NCBI GenBank assembly: GCA_903822185.1
Contig: CAIJOA010000032.1
Span: 124,001-188,000, forward strand
Reading direction: 5' to 3'
Length of the DNA stretch: 64,000 bases
Source of the DNA: an uncultured Rhodospirillales bacterium
GTDB lineage: Bacteria; Pseudomonadota; Alphaproteobacteria; ATCC43930; CGMCC-115725
Shown: positions 26,142 through 35,122 of the stretch, in pieces
How the letters are laid out: every line of letters starts with the position of its first letter
Position numbering within the stretch: position 1 is the stretch's first letter
Program-made: the position numbers and the translations under genes
The notes under the pieces: generated by a model
Seen by the model: the letters and a program-made list of their open reading frames with translations, nothing else
What the model was told of the DNA's origin: nothing
Databases searched by the model: none

Positions 26142-26593
26142 TTCTGAGCCGAAATATCGACGTGCAGTCCTGGCGCGTTAAAAAAAAATGCACCAAGAAA
26201 CGCCGCCGTTTCATCGGTGATGCCGACGATCTTGTTCGTCGCCTGGCGATAGAATTTAAAATTCAGTTCGGTTTCCGGACGGCCGTCATTCCAGTCCGCG
26301 AAACGTTTCAACTCGTTCCGCCCGAGCAGCCGCTTCGCGCATGCGGTGCGGCGGATGGTCAGGGTCACGCGCGGCGTCTGCCTTTCGACGCCAGCGATTC
26401 TCGGAACCGGCGTGACGGATGCGACCACGCCACGCGCGATCAGCCCCTGCCCGCCTTCATTCTCGCTGGCGAAGACAAAGACCGTATCGCCCTGAGCGAT
26501 CTTCTTGCCGCTATACATCGTCTTCTGCCGAACGAACGAGAATTCTTTGGCGTCGCTGTCCTCTATCGCGGCTTTGATCGCGAACGGCATCAT
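26138..26593 (-). CDS. small protein with possible PUA/EVE-like fold, coupled to flavin monooxygenase
   Basis: This 151-residue protein begins MPFAIKAAIEDSDAKEF and contains a beta-rich middle, KKIAQGDTVFVFASENEGGQGLIARGVV, that resembles the strand-loop-strand core of PUA/EVE/ASCH-type domains, and a C-terminal NKIVGITDETAAFL. The resemblance is weak and the assignment is inference. Its ATG overlaps the TGA of the upstream flavin monooxygenase (ATGATG context at 26590-26593), so it is translated with it. The association with a tandem NtaA-like pair is unexplained. Confidence 0.68.
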   Translation of the reverse strand: MMPFAIKAAIEDSDAKEFSFVRQKTMYSGKKIAQGDTVFVFASENEGGQGLIARGVVASVTPVPRIAGVERQTPRVTLTIRRTACAKRLLGRNELKRFADWNDGRPETELNFKFYRQATNKIVGITDETAAFLGAFFFNAPGLHVDISAQN

Positions 26594-27933
26594 CGTTTCA
26601 AGAACACATTCTCCGGCCGCGGCAGGCCCATATTCTCGCGCAGGGTCTTGCCTTCATATTCCTTGCGAAACAGGCCGCGGCGTTGGAGTTCAGGGACGAT
26701 CATATCGACGAAGTCGTTGAGCGCGCCTGGGAGATAGACCGGCAGAAAGATGAAGCCGTCGGCGGCGCGATTGAGGAACCAGTATTCGAGCTGGTCGGCC
26801 ACCTGTGACGGCGTGCCGCGCACCATGTTGTGCGGGCCGGCGGCGGCGTAACGTTGAACGAGGCCGCGCAGGGTCAGCTTCTCGCGCTGCGCCAACTTGA
26901 ACATCAGTTGCGGATTGCTGACGCGGACGTCGTTGCCTTTGAGTTCCGGCACCGGTTCGTCCAAGGGCACACCCGTCAGGTCGATGCCGGTACGAGCGCT
27001 GAGCAGCGCGACGGCGGCAGCGGGATTCACCAGCGCCGATAGCGCTTCGTATTTCTCTTCGGCTTCCTCAGCGGTGCGGCCAGTGAAGATGGCGACGCCC
27101 GGCAGGATTTTCAGGTCGTTCGGATTGCGGCCGTATTTATCCATGCGGTTCTTGATGTCCGCATAGAAGGCGTGTGCTTCTTCAAACGTCGGCTGCGAGG
27201 TGAAGACGGCGTCGGCGACGCGGGCCGACAATTCGCGCGCCGGTTCGGACATGCCTGCCTGAATCAGAACCGGGTGGCCTTGCGGCGGCCGCGCAACGCT
27301 TAAGGGGCCTTTGACCTGGAAATATTTGCCCTTGTGATTGAGGACATGGAGCTTGTCGGTATCGACATAAACGCCGGTGTCCTTGTCGCGCTTGAACGCA
27401 TCGTCCTCGTAGCTGTCCCAAAGGCCGATACAGACATCGGCAAATTCCTCGGCGCGGTCGTAACGGTCGCCATGGACCTGATGGCTGTCGCGGCTGAAAT
27501 TCTTAGCATCTTCGGCATTGGCGCCGGTGACGAAATTCCACCCGGCACGGCCACCGCTGAGATGATCCAACGACGCGAACTGACGCGCGATGTGGTACGG
27601 CTCGTTGTAGGTCGTGTGCGCCGTCGCGGCGAGGCCGATATGTTTCGTCACCGACGCCAGCGCCGACAAGAGCGTGAACGGCTCCATCCGATCGACCTTC
27701 GGATTGGCGCGCGTCGCTTTCAGGTTATCGATGCCCGCCGTGCCGATGCCGTCGGCGATGAACAGCATATCGAGTTTGCCGCGTTCCATCGTCTGCGCAA
27801 ATTCGATCCAACGATCGAGCCGCAAGCCCGCATCGTTATAAGCGCCGGGCAGACGCCAGCCAGCATTGTGATAGTTGGAATCGCCGGTCATGAAGACCGC
27901 GAATTTGAGCTGATCCGTCCGTTTCTCGGTCAT
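26590..27933 (-). CDS. NtaA/SnaA/DszA-family flavin-dependent monooxygenase, copy 2
   Basis: The 447-residue luciferase-like monooxygenase has KFAVFMTGDSNYHNAGWRLP at the start, LDHLSGGRAGWNFVTGANAED in the middle, and SVARPPQGHPVLIQAGMSEP around 225-245. This subfamily includes nitrilotriacetate, EDTA and dibenzothiophene sulfone monooxygenases, which need FMNH2 from a separate reductase. It is the second of a tandem pair: the upstream paralogue ends five bases before this start. No flavin reductase is nearby. The substrate is unknown. Confidence 0.93.
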   Translation of the reverse strand: MTEKRTDQLKFAVFMTGDSNYHNAGWRLPGAYNDAGLRLDRWIEFAQTMERGKLDMLFIADGIGTAGIDNLKATRANPKVDRMEPFTLLSALASVTKHIGLAATAHTTYNEPYHIARQFASLDHLSGGRAGWNFVTGANAEDAKNFSRDSHQVHGDRYDRAEEFADVCIGLWDSYEDDAFKRDKDTGVYVDTDKLHVLNHKGKYFQVKGPLSVARPPQGHPVLIQAGMSEPARELSARVADAVFTSQPTFEEAHAFYADIKNRMDKYGRNPNDLKILPGVAIFTGRTAEEAEEKYEALSALVNPAAAVALLSARTGIDLTGVPLDEPVPELKGNDVRVSNPQLMFKLAQREKLTLRGLVQRYAAAGPHNMVRGTPSQVADQLEYWFLNRAADGFIFLPVYLPGALNDFVDMIVPELQRRGLFRKEYEGKTLRENMGLPRPENVFLKR

Positions 27934-27937
27934 GGCT

Positions 27938-29296
27938 CTAATTCCTCGCCTTCACGAGAAACGTGTTCTCCGGCCGCGCGACGCCGAGATTTTCGCGCAG
28001 CGTCTTGCCTTCATATTCGGTGCGAAACAGGCCGCGCCGCTGCAATTCGGGGATCAGCAGATCGACGATATCGTCAAGCGCGTGCGGCACGCTGACCGGC
28101 ATGAAGATGAAGCCGTCGGCCGCGCCTTCGACGAACCATTGCTCCAACTCGTCGGCGACCTGCTTGGGCGTGCCCTTCATCAACGCATGCGGGCCGCCGG
28201 CGGTGTAGCGTTTGATGAGGCCGCGCAAGGTCAGATTCTCGCGCCGCGCCATGCGTGCGGCCAGCGGCGCATTGCTGGCGCGCACATCGTTGCCCTGGAA
28301 ATCCGGCACCGGCTCGTCCAGCGGATATTTCGTCAGGTCGATGCCGCCCAGACGCTGCCCGACCAGCGACAGCGACGCCGTCATGTTGGTCAGCGAGAAG
28401 AGATGATCGTATTTTTCTTCGGCTTCGTCGGCGGTCTTGCCCGTGAATAGGACGACACCCGCCAGCACTTTGAGGTCATCGGGATTGCGGCCGTATTTCG
28501 CGGTGCGGGCCTTCACATCCTGATAGAAGGCCTTGGCTTCCTCGATCGTCGGCTGCGAGGTGAAGACGGCATCGGCGACACGGGCCGATAGTTCGCGCGC
28601 CGGCTCCGACATGCCCGCTTGAATAAGAACCGGATGGCCCTGCGGCGGCCGGGCGAGGCTCAACGGCCCTTTGACCTGAAAATATTTCCCCTTGTGATTG
28701 AGGACGTGCAGCTTATCGGTATCGACATAGACGCCGCTTTCCTGATCGCGCAAAAAGGCGCCATCCTCGTAACTGTCCCAAAGGCCGATGCAAACATCGG
28801 TGAATTCCTCGGCCATGTCGTAACGTTCGGCGATCGGCGCATGGCGTTCGCGGCTGAAATTGAGCGCGTCCTCGGCATTGGCACCGGTGACGATGTTCCA
28901 GCCGGTTCGCCCGCCGCTGAGATGATCCAGCGACGCGAATTTGCGCGCGATGTGATAGGGCTCGTTGTAAGCGGTGTGCGCCGTCGCGGCGAGGCCGAGA
29001 TGCGTCGTCACCGAGGCGAGCGCGCCCAGCAGCGTGAACGGCTCCATCCGGTCGAGCTTGGGGTTGTGCCGCGTACCTTCGAGATTATCGATGCCGTGCG
29101 TGCCGATGCCGTCGGCGAGGAACAGCATATCGAGCTTGCCGCGCTCCATCGTCTTGGCGAACTCGATCCAATGTTCGAGCGAGGTGCCGACATCGGCATA
29201 GGCGTCGGGCAACCGCCAGCCGGCGCTGTGATAATTCGCGTCGCCCGTCATGAAAATGGCGACCTTGATCTGGTCCTTGCGCCTTTCGGCCATCAT
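27938..29296 (-). CDS. NtaA/SnaA/DszA-family flavin-dependent monooxygenase, copy 1
   Basis: The 452-residue paralogue of the downstream gene has long identical stretches, including YVDTDKLHVLNHKGKYFQVK and GHPVLIQAGMSEPARELSAR. This indicates tandem duplication followed by divergence, mainly near residues 300-370. It has the same family hallmarks: FMTGDANYHSAGWRLPDAY and LDHLSGGRTGWNIVTGANA. The ATG at 29296 is used (ATGATG, after GGGAGGCGGGC); the 23 codons further upstream run into the CT-rich palindrome and are not part of the gene. The three leftward genes probably form one operon. Confidence 0.93.
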   Translation of the reverse strand: MMAERRKDQIKVAIFMTGDANYHSAGWRLPDAYADVGTSLEHWIEFAKTMERGKLDMLFLADGIGTHGIDNLEGTRHNPKLDRMEPFTLLGALASVTTHLGLAATAHTAYNEPYHIARKFASLDHLSGGRTGWNIVTGANAEDALNFSRERHAPIAERYDMAEEFTDVCIGLWDSYEDGAFLRDQESGVYVDTDKLHVLNHKGKYFQVKGPLSLARPPQGHPVLIQAGMSEPARELSARVADAVFTSQPTIEEAKAFYQDVKARTAKYGRNPDDLKVLAGVVLFTGKTADEAEEKYDHLFSLTNMTASLSLVGQRLGGIDLTKYPLDEPVPDFQGNDVRASNAPLAARMARRENLTLRGLIKRYTAGGPHALMKGTPKQVADELEQWFVEGAADGFIFMPVSVPHALDDIVDLLIPELQRRGLFRTEYEGKTLRENLGVARPENTFLVKARN

Positions 29297-29356
29297 GCCC
29301 GCCTCCCTCACCGTCTTGCGCAATCGAATACTGCGCCGGGGCGATTTAAGGAAGTG

Positions 29357-29424
29357 CCCCCTCACCCCACCCCTCTCCCCGGCGGGGAGAGGGAGGGACC
29401 CGCGTTAGCGGGAGGGTGAGGGGG
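29357..29424. repeat. CT/GA-rich palindrome, family P5
   Basis: The outer stem is ccccctcaccc with gggtgaggggg, enclosing hairpins ccctctccccggcggggagaggg-like and cccgcgttagcggg. It lies between the FkbM gene stop and the flavin monooxygenase start, which are on the same strand, and may insulate the two transcripts. Confidence 0.82.
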
Positions 29425-29429
29425 ACATA

Positions 29430-30245
29430 TCAGCGTTTAGCGATCAACGCCGCCATATCGGGGCGGCTTTCATGGACGGCGATGTAATTCGCGCCGCGGA
29501 AATCCTCGGCCCGCGGCGAATAAGCACCGAAGGAGACGCCCGACGGCATCAACTTACCGATACGATAGTTCCGGCTTTCCAGCATCGGCCAATAATCGAC
29601 GAGTAGTTTGTGGGTGAAGATATTCACCATGCCGTATTCGAATTGGATGAGGCCGATGCGGCCTTCGTCAAACATCGAGCCGAACCCGTCGAGGACGAGA
29701 TGCTCGGACCCTTCGACGTCGATCTTGAGGAAGTCGATGCTGTCGATGCCCTTCTCGGCGCAGAAAGCATCGCCACGCCGGACAGCAACATCGAGCTGCA
29801 CGAACGGTACGTCATGGATGCGATCGACGGTGAAGAGCGACGAAACCTGATCGTTGCCCGGCGCGTAATTGAGCGTCGCCGCCCCGTCGCGATCGGAAAG
29901 ACCGAAGTCATGGCAATTCACCGCACCCATATTCGCGATCTGTGCCGTCAGACCGGCATAGGTCGCCGGCACGATCTCGAACGCATGAATGTCGGCCGTT
30001 GGAAAGCACGCCACCGCTTCAGTGGACCATTCGCCAAGATTGGCGCCGACATCGAACAGCGTTTTCAACGGCAGCGGCTTCAACCGGCGCAGCAGATCGA
30101 ATTCGCCGTTCGTCTCGGAATCGTAATTCCAATTATCGTGCGCGTTACGGAATGTCTCCGTGCACCAATACAGCAGATCGACCGCGCGGCCCTGACGGCG
30201 CGCGACGGCGGTGATGGTCTTTGCGGCAAGCGCCCAAGGAAACAT
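29430..30245 (-). CDS. FkbM-family SAM-dependent methyltransferase
   Basis: The 271-residue protein has motif I TLFDVGANLGEWSTEAV (about 61-77), IHAFEIVP (acidic strand 2), and IDFLKIDVEGSEHLVLDGF, the FkbM hallmark. Family members O-methylate sugars, glycans or polyketides; in bacteria many decorate surface polysaccharides. No glycan gene is nearby, so its target is unknown. The preceding 130 bases are extremely AT-rich, unlike any other promoter region in the window, which suggests that the gene or its control region was acquired. Confidence 0.92.
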   Translation of the reverse strand: MFPWALAAKTITAVARRQGRAVDLLYWCTETFRNAHDNWNYDSETNGEFDLLRRLKPLPLKTLFDVGANLGEWSTEAVACFPTADIHAFEIVPATYAGLTAQIANMGAVNCHDFGLSDRDGAATLNYAPGNDQVSSLFTVDRIHDVPFVQLDVAVRRGDAFCAEKGIDSIDFLKIDVEGSEHLVLDGFGSMFDEGRIGLIQFEYGMVNIFTHKLLVDYWPMLESRNYRIGKLMPSGVSFGAYSPRAEDFRGANYIAVHESRPDMAALIAKR

Positions 30246-30380
30246 AATACAAAGCTTAATTGGTTAAGAACAAAAACATTCTATACTATTAAATTAGAAT
30301 AACAAATTGAATATTCAAAATAAACATTTAATTATATACTAATATCTTATGGAAACATTGAATAGATCGACTTAAATATT
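30246..30380. other. Extremely AT-rich intergenic segment
   Basis: About 130 bases consist almost only of A and T, containing repeated attaaatta-like stretches and a short inverted repeat attcta..tagaat (about 30279-30301). It separates the divergent FkbM and MOSC genes. No start codon with a coding frame is present. Such DNA is typical of silencer-bound promoters or transferred segments. Confidence 0.6.
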
Positions 30381-30434
30381 GCGAGAGACACACTTACGCG
30401 CCGAATCCCTTCCGGCGTGGTACAAAGAGGCCCG

Positions 30435-30986
30435 ATGCCGAACACAGCACCCACCGTCCTCGCCGTGCAACGCGACAGCAAGCATCGCTTCAGCAAGGAA
30501 GCGCAGCCGAGCATCACCTTGCTGACCGGGCTGGGCATCGAGGGCGACGCGCATTGTGGCGTCACCGTCAAACATCGCTATCACGCGCGCCGCGATCCGT
30601 CGCAACCGAACCGGCGCCAGGTTCATCTGCTGCAGGCAGAGTTGTTCGACGAGGTGAATGCCAAAGGCTTCGATGTGAAGCCCGGCGATATCGGCGAGAA
30701 CATCACCACGCGCGGCATCGATCTGCTGACCCTGCCCGAAGGCACGCGGCTCCACATCGGCGACAACGCGGTAGTCGAGCTTACCGGGCTGCGTCACCCT
30801 TGCGTCTATATCGACCGGTTCCAGACCGGCCTCCTCGCCGCGGTTAAAGAAAAGCGCGCCGACGGCTCGGTCCTTCGCAAGGCCGGGGTGATGAGCATCG
30901 TCATCACCGGCGGCACGGTCCGTGCCGACGATCCGATCCGAATCGAACTCCCCGCCGAACCGCATAAGCCGCTGCAGCCGATCTAA
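30435..30986 (+). CDS. MOSC domain-containing protein
   Basis: This 183-residue single-domain MOSC protein contains GIEGDAHCG (about 42-50), RQVHLLQAELFDEVNA, KPGDIGENITTRGIDLLTLP and LTGLRHPCVYIDRF, the last with the conserved cysteine (Cys125 in this start) thought to bind sulfur or the molybdenum cofactor. MOSC domains include YiiM/YuaD-like enzymes that reduce N-hydroxylated compounds or handle molybdenum-bound sulfur. The ATG at 30435 follows AAAGAGG; a GTG six codons upstream is a weaker choice. Confidence 0.92.
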   Translation: MPNTAPTVLAVQRDSKHRFSKEAQPSITLLTGLGIEGDAHCGVTVKHRYHARRDPSQPNRRQVHLLQAELFDEVNAKGFDVKPGDIGENITTRGIDLLTLPEGTRLHIGDNAVVELTGLRHPCVYIDRFQTGLLAAVKEKRADGSVLRKAGVMSIVITGGTVRADDPIRIELPAEPHKPLQPI

Positions 30987-31187
30987 CCGGCCCGGCACCG
31001 CCGGTTGGTATGCGCTGTGCATTCCTGAAATCAGACGCAGAGAGAATTCGCGGCGGATTCTACCCTTTCGGGTGAATCCTCGCGATATTTTGGCGATCTC
31101 TTTTAGGCATCGCAACGATAGGAAATCGATGCTTTAAAAGCTCCGTCAATTTTCGCACTGTTGTCCCAACAGAGAGAGGATTTGACC

Positions 31188-32216
31188 ATGCTCGTGACCC
31201 AGCAAAAAGTCCTTCGCCGCTTTTGGTATTCGACCGTCCGGCTCGACAGCCTGAAGGAAGGTCCGAAGCCCTTCACCCTCTTGGGCGAAAAAATCGTCCT
31301 GTTCCTCGACGAGAACGGCGAACCCACGGCGCTGCAAGATCGCTGCTGCCATCGCACCGCCAAGCTCTCGAAAGGCTCATGCAAGAGCGGCCATATCGTT
31401 TGCGGCTATCACGGCTGGGAATATGACCGCACCGGCAGCCTGGTCGCGATCCCTCAATTCCCCGAAGGCCGGCTGCTGCCAAACGCCAAAGTCACCGCGT
31501 ACCGCGCGCAGGAACGCTACGGTTATGTCTGGGTCGCGCTGGACGAGCCGCTGGCCCCGATTCCCGAAATTCCCGAGGACACCAACCCCGGCTATCGCCG
31601 CATTTTTCAGTTTTACGAGAAGTGGAATTGCGGCGCGCTGCGACTGATGGAGAACTCGTTCGACAACGCGCATTTCTCCTTCGTACATAAAGGCACGTTC
31701 GGCATCACCGACCAGCCCAAGCCCGAACGCTACGAGATCGAAGAGAACGACCAAGGCTTCTACGCCGCCGCGCTGGTCAAGGTGACGAATCCGCCGAAGG
31801 CCCTGCGGGTTACCGGCACGGCCGAGCCGTGGACCTATCGCGACATGCGCAACGTCTGGTACATGCCGTTCTGCCGCCGGCTCGACCTCACCTATCCGTC
31901 GGGCCTGCAACACATCATCTTCAATTGCGCAACGCCGATCGACGATAACGCTATCCAGGTAACGCAGCTTCTCTTCCGCAACGACACGGAAGAGCAATGC
32001 TCGACCCAGGAACTGATCGATTGGGACGCGGCAATCATCGAGGAAGATCGCGATGTGCTGGAATCGACCGATCCCGATGCGATCGTCGATATCTCACGCA
32101 ACATCGAGAATCATATGCCGTCGGACCGTCCGGGCATGATCATGCGCAAGCGGCTTCTCGCACTGTTGCAGGAACATGGGGAACACGAAGTGTCGCGCGA
32201 AGAAGCGATGGTCTGA
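31188..32216 (+). CDS. Rieske non-heme iron oxygenase, alpha subunit
   Basis: The 342-residue protein has an N-terminal Rieske [2Fe-2S] domain with C53-x-H55 and C72-x2-H75 (DRCCHR and VCGYHGW) and a C-terminal catalytic domain with the mononuclear iron site ENSFDNAHFSFVH (about 155-167). The size fits the small alpha-only oxygenases of the vanillate demethylase/carnitine-type groups, which hydroxylate or demethylate using electrons from a separate reductase. No reductase gene is nearby. AGAGAGAGGA seven bases before ATG 31188 fixes the start. It is the first gene of the co-directional set that runs to 35917, three bases before the next oxygenase gene. Confidence 0.94.
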   Translation: MLVTQQKVLRRFWYSTVRLDSLKEGPKPFTLLGEKIVLFLDENGEPTALQDRCCHRTAKLSKGSCKSGHIVCGYHGWEYDRTGSLVAIPQFPEGRLLPNAKVTAYRAQERYGYVWVALDEPLAPIPEIPEDTNPGYRRIFQFYEKWNCGALRLMENSFDNAHFSFVHKGTFGITDQPKPERYEIEENDQGFYAAALVKVTNPPKALRVTGTAEPWTYRDMRNVWYMPFCRRLDLTYPSGLQHIIFNCATPIDDNAIQVTQLLFRNDTEEQCSTQELIDWDAAIIEEDRDVLESTDPDAIVDISRNIENHMPSDRPGMIMRKRLLALLQEHGEHEVSREEAMV

Positions 32217-32219
32217 CCC

Positions 32220-33236
32220 ATGCAGATCTATCAACCGCCGAAAGCCGCGCAATCCATCCCGGTGATCGATATCGACGCGGCGTTCGAAGGGAGCCTCGAC
32301 GCTCGCAAGCAGATCGCTTGGGAAATTCACAAGGCCTGCCGCGAGACCGGATTCTTCTATATCAAGAATCACCGTGTGCCCGCGGCGATGATCGAAGGGC
32401 AATTCGCCTGGGCGAAGAAATTCTTCGACCTGCCGCTCGCCGACAAGATGGCGATCGACATGAAGAAGTCGCGCACCAACGCCGGCTATGAGCCGATGGG
32501 TGCGCAAAAGCTCGACAGCCAAGACGCCAAGTCCGAAGCCGCCCCGCCCGACCTGAAAGAAAGTTTCTATTCCGGCATGGATCTGCCGGACGATCATGTC
32601 TTGGCGCAGGCCGCCATGCGGACCTTCGGTCACAATCAATGGCCCGACGCGCTGCCGGAATTCCGCACGCATATGAATGCGTATTGGGATGTCATGGTCG
32701 GGCTCGGCCGGCACTTGCTGCCGCTCGTCGCGCTGTCGCTCGACTTGCCCGAAGACTGGTTCGCGTCCTCGTTCGATCCGCCGTCGGGAACATTGCGGCT
32801 GCTGAAATATCCGCCGCATCCCGGCAGCGCGCTCGACAACCAGCTTGGCGCCGGCGCCCATACCGATTGGGGCACGATCACCCTGTTGGCGCAGGACTCG
32901 CTGGGCGGGCTGGAAGTGCGCAATGCCGATGGCGAATGGGTCGAGGCGACGCCGATCCCCGGCACCTTCGTCATCAATCTCGGCGATATGATGTCGCGCT
33001 GGACCAACGGGCTCTACAACTCGACCATGCACCGCGTGAAGAACAATCGCAGCGGGCAGGATCGCTATTCCATCCCGTTCTTCTTCAATGCGCGGCCCGA
33101 TGCGGTGATCGAAGCGATTCCCGGCTGCGTCAGCGCCGACCGGCCACAGCTATTTCCGACCTGTACCGCGATCGAACATCTGGGGGAGATGTTCCGTCGT
33201 TCCTACGGATATGGGTTGAAAGAAACCGCTGCCTGA
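32220..33236 (+). CDS. isopenicillin N synthase-family 2-oxoglutarate/Fe(II) oxygenase
   Basis: The 338-residue cytosolic oxygenase has the DIOX N-terminal domain (IPVIDIDAAFEG, HKACRETGFFYIKNHRV) and the jelly-roll core. The iron ligands are His214 and Asp216 (HTDWGTITLL) and His271 (MHRVKNN), and RYSIPFFFN (282-290) supplies the Arg/Ser that bind 2-oxoglutarate. Relatives include plant hormone oxidases and bacterial enzymes acting on small N-containing compounds. The gene starts three bases after the Rieske oxygenase, so the two oxygenases are almost certainly co-expressed and may act in sequence. Confidence 0.94.
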   Translation: MQIYQPPKAAQSIPVIDIDAAFEGSLDARKQIAWEIHKACRETGFFYIKNHRVPAAMIEGQFAWAKKFFDLPLADKMAIDMKKSRTNAGYEPMGAQKLDSQDAKSEAAPPDLKESFYSGMDLPDDHVLAQAAMRTFGHNQWPDALPEFRTHMNAYWDVMVGLGRHLLPLVALSLDLPEDWFASSFDPPSGTLRLLKYPPHPGSALDNQLGAGAHTDWGTITLLAQDSLGGLEVRNADGEWVEATPIPGTFVINLGDMMSRWTNGLYNSTMHRVKNNRSGQDRYSIPFFFNARPDAVIEAIPGCVSADRPQLFPTCTAIEHLGEMFRRSYGYGLKETAA

Positions 33237-33302
33237 ACCGAGCGTTCATGGCACGGCCATTGCTTATTGTTGATCAACATTGATGCTTGAGGGGGCTTGG
33301 TT

Positions 33303-34301
33303 ATGACGAAATTCTGGGCAGGGCTCGGTTTCACCGCCGCAATTTTAAGCGCAGTGAGTAGTTATCCGGCAGCGGCCGCCGACAAGGTCAATTTCATGAA
33401 CGGGTGGCTGCCCGGCGGTGACTACGGCGTCCCTTATTATGCAGTGCAAAAAGGCTATTTCGCCGCCGAAGGGCTCGACGTCACGGTCATGCCCAGCCGC
33501 GGCTCCAGCGACGTTCTGACCAAGATCGCCACCGGCACCGCGGATGTCGGCCTCGCCGGGCTCGCCGCCTTGCTGCAAGCCAAGGCCGAATCCGATTTGC
33601 CGGTTTCCGCCCTTGCCGCGATTTATCCCGAACAGCCGGATTCGATCTTCACCACCGAAGGTTCCGGCATCCGCACGCTCAAAGACCTCGAAGGCAAGAA
33701 AGTCGCGACCGCGACCTTCACATCGTCCAACGTCGTCTGGCCGCTGATGCTCGACCGCAACGGCATCAACGCCTCGAAGATCACGCTGCAAAAGGTCGAT
33801 CCGACCGCGCTGCCCGCGCTGCTCGCCACCGGTCAGGTGGATGCCACGATCAACTGGACGACAGCCGCGCCGAGCTTCGATACCGCCCTGAAGGACGCGA
33901 AGAAGAAACTCGTCGTGATCCGCTGGACGGATTTCGGTTTTGAAGGCTACGGCCTGTCGCTGGTCGCTGCCGACAAAATGATCAAGGAACGCCCCGAAAT
34001 CCTGCGCAAGGTCGTGAAGGTCTATATCAAGGCGCTGGAACTCGCGAACAAAGACCCCGAAGGCGTTGCCGCCGCCTTGAAAGCGATGGTGCCGGAAATC
34101 GACGTGAAGGTCGCCGAAGCGCAGTTCCGCACCACGATGCCGCTGGTCGATAACCCGACGACAAAGGCCGAAGGCATCGGCACGATCACCGACAAGCGTC
34201 TGGCGGCGACCTGGGAATGGACCGCGAAGTCGCAGAACATCGCCATGAACAAGATCAATCCGGAAAGCGCCATCAACCGATCGTTCATGCCCAAGAAGTG
34301 A
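33303..34301 (+). CDS. ABC transporter substrate-binding protein, NMT1/SsuA-like
   Basis: The 332-residue protein has a signal peptide (1-26, ending AAAA) and the periplasmic fold of the NMT1/THI5-like family: VNFMNGWLPGGDYGVPYYAVQ, KGYFAAEGLDVTVMPSRGSSD, KIATGTADVGLAG. It should bind the compound used by the adjoining oxygenases. The ATG at 33303 is preceded by TTGAGGGGGC; a TTG two codons earlier would add two residues. The ATPase and permease genes follow directly. Confidence 0.93.
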   Translation: MTKFWAGLGFTAAILSAVSSYPAAAADKVNFMNGWLPGGDYGVPYYAVQKGYFAAEGLDVTVMPSRGSSDVLTKIATGTADVGLAGLAALLQAKAESDLPVSALAAIYPEQPDSIFTTEGSGIRTLKDLEGKKVATATFTSSNVVWPLMLDRNGINASKITLQKVDPTALPALLATGQVDATINWTTAAPSFDTALKDAKKKLVVIRWTDFGFEGYGLSLVAADKMIKERPEILRKVVKVYIKALELANKDPEGVAAALKAMVPEIDVKVAEAQFRTTMPLVDNPTTKAEGIGTITDKRLAATWEWTAKSQNIAMNKINPESAINRSFMPKK

Positions 34302-34338
34302 CCGTCTCTTCTCGTCCCTCTTTATCCGGGTGGCATCG

Positions 34339-35121
34339 ATGACCGAAAAGCCATTGGCCATCAGGTTCGAGGACGTCACGCAGATCTTCGGCAAGCCCGG
34401 CGGCAAATCGACGACGGCGCTCGACGGGATGACGTTCGATATTGCTCAGCACGAATTCATTTCCGTGTTGGGCCCTTCCGGTTGCGGCAAATCCACCTTG
34501 CTGCGGCTCGTCGCCGGATTGGTGATGCCGACGCGGGGGAAGGTCTCGATCTACGACATGCCCGTAACCGAACCACGCGACGAGATCGGACTGGTCTTCC
34601 AGCGCCCGACCCTGCTGCCCTGGTTCGACGTGCTATCCAACGTCACGTTCCCGATGAAGCATAAATATGGCCGCGTCGATGCCGCCGATAAAGTCCGCGC
34701 GCAGGAATTGCTCGGCCTCGTCGGACTCAGCGACTTCGCCGATAAGCGGATCGAAGAGTTGTCAGGCGGTATGCAGCAACGCGTCGCCATCGCGCGTGCG
34801 TTGCTGCACGATCCCGACATCCTGCTGATGGACGAACCCTTCTCGGCGCTCGACGCGCTGACCAGGGACGAGATGAGTTTCGAGCTGCTGTCGATCTGGA
34901 CGCAGCGGCCGAAGACCGTCGTCTTCATCACCCATTCGATTCAAGAAGCCGTGCTGCTGTCCGACCGGATCATCGTGATGACGCCGCGGCCCGGCAAGAT
35001 CCGCGAGATACTGCCCGTTCCGCTCGCCCGGCCACGTTCGGTCGATACGCTGTCCGATCCCGCGTTCCTCGAGCTGTCGAACTATATTCGCCGGCAACTT
35101 TTCTCGCATAACGTGGCCTGA
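34339..35121 (+). CDS. ABC transporter ATP-binding protein, SsuB/TauB-like
   Basis: The 260-residue ATPase has Walker A LGPSGCGKST (about 46-55), Q-loop LVFQRPTLLPW, signature [15 protein letters not shown] and Walker B DILLMDEPFSALD, with switch His in VVFITHSIQEA. The 37-base gap from the binding protein gene and one-base gap to the permease show a normal ABC operon. No palindromic repeat lies between these genes, unlike in the other two ABC operons in the window. ATG 34339 is preferred over GTG 34330. Confidence 0.95.
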   Translation: MTEKPLAIRFEDVTQIFGKPGGKSTTALDGMTFDIAQHEFISVLGPSGCGKSTLLRLVAGLVMPTRGKVSIYDMPVTEPRDEIGLVFQRPTLLPWFDVLSNVTFPMKHKYGRVDAADKVRAQELLGLVGLSDFADKRIEELSGGMQQRVAIARALLHDPDILLMDEPFSALDALTRDEMSFELLSIWTQRPKTVVFITHSIQEAVLLSDRIIVMTPRPGKIREILPVPLARPRSVDTLSDPAFLELSNYIRRQLFSHNVA

Positions 35122-35122
35122 C

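Noticed and set aside
29297-29365. Upstream extension of the first tandem flavin monooxygenase
   Set aside because: It overlaps the CT-rich palindrome P5, while the ATG at 29296 has a clear GGGAGG ribosome-binding site.
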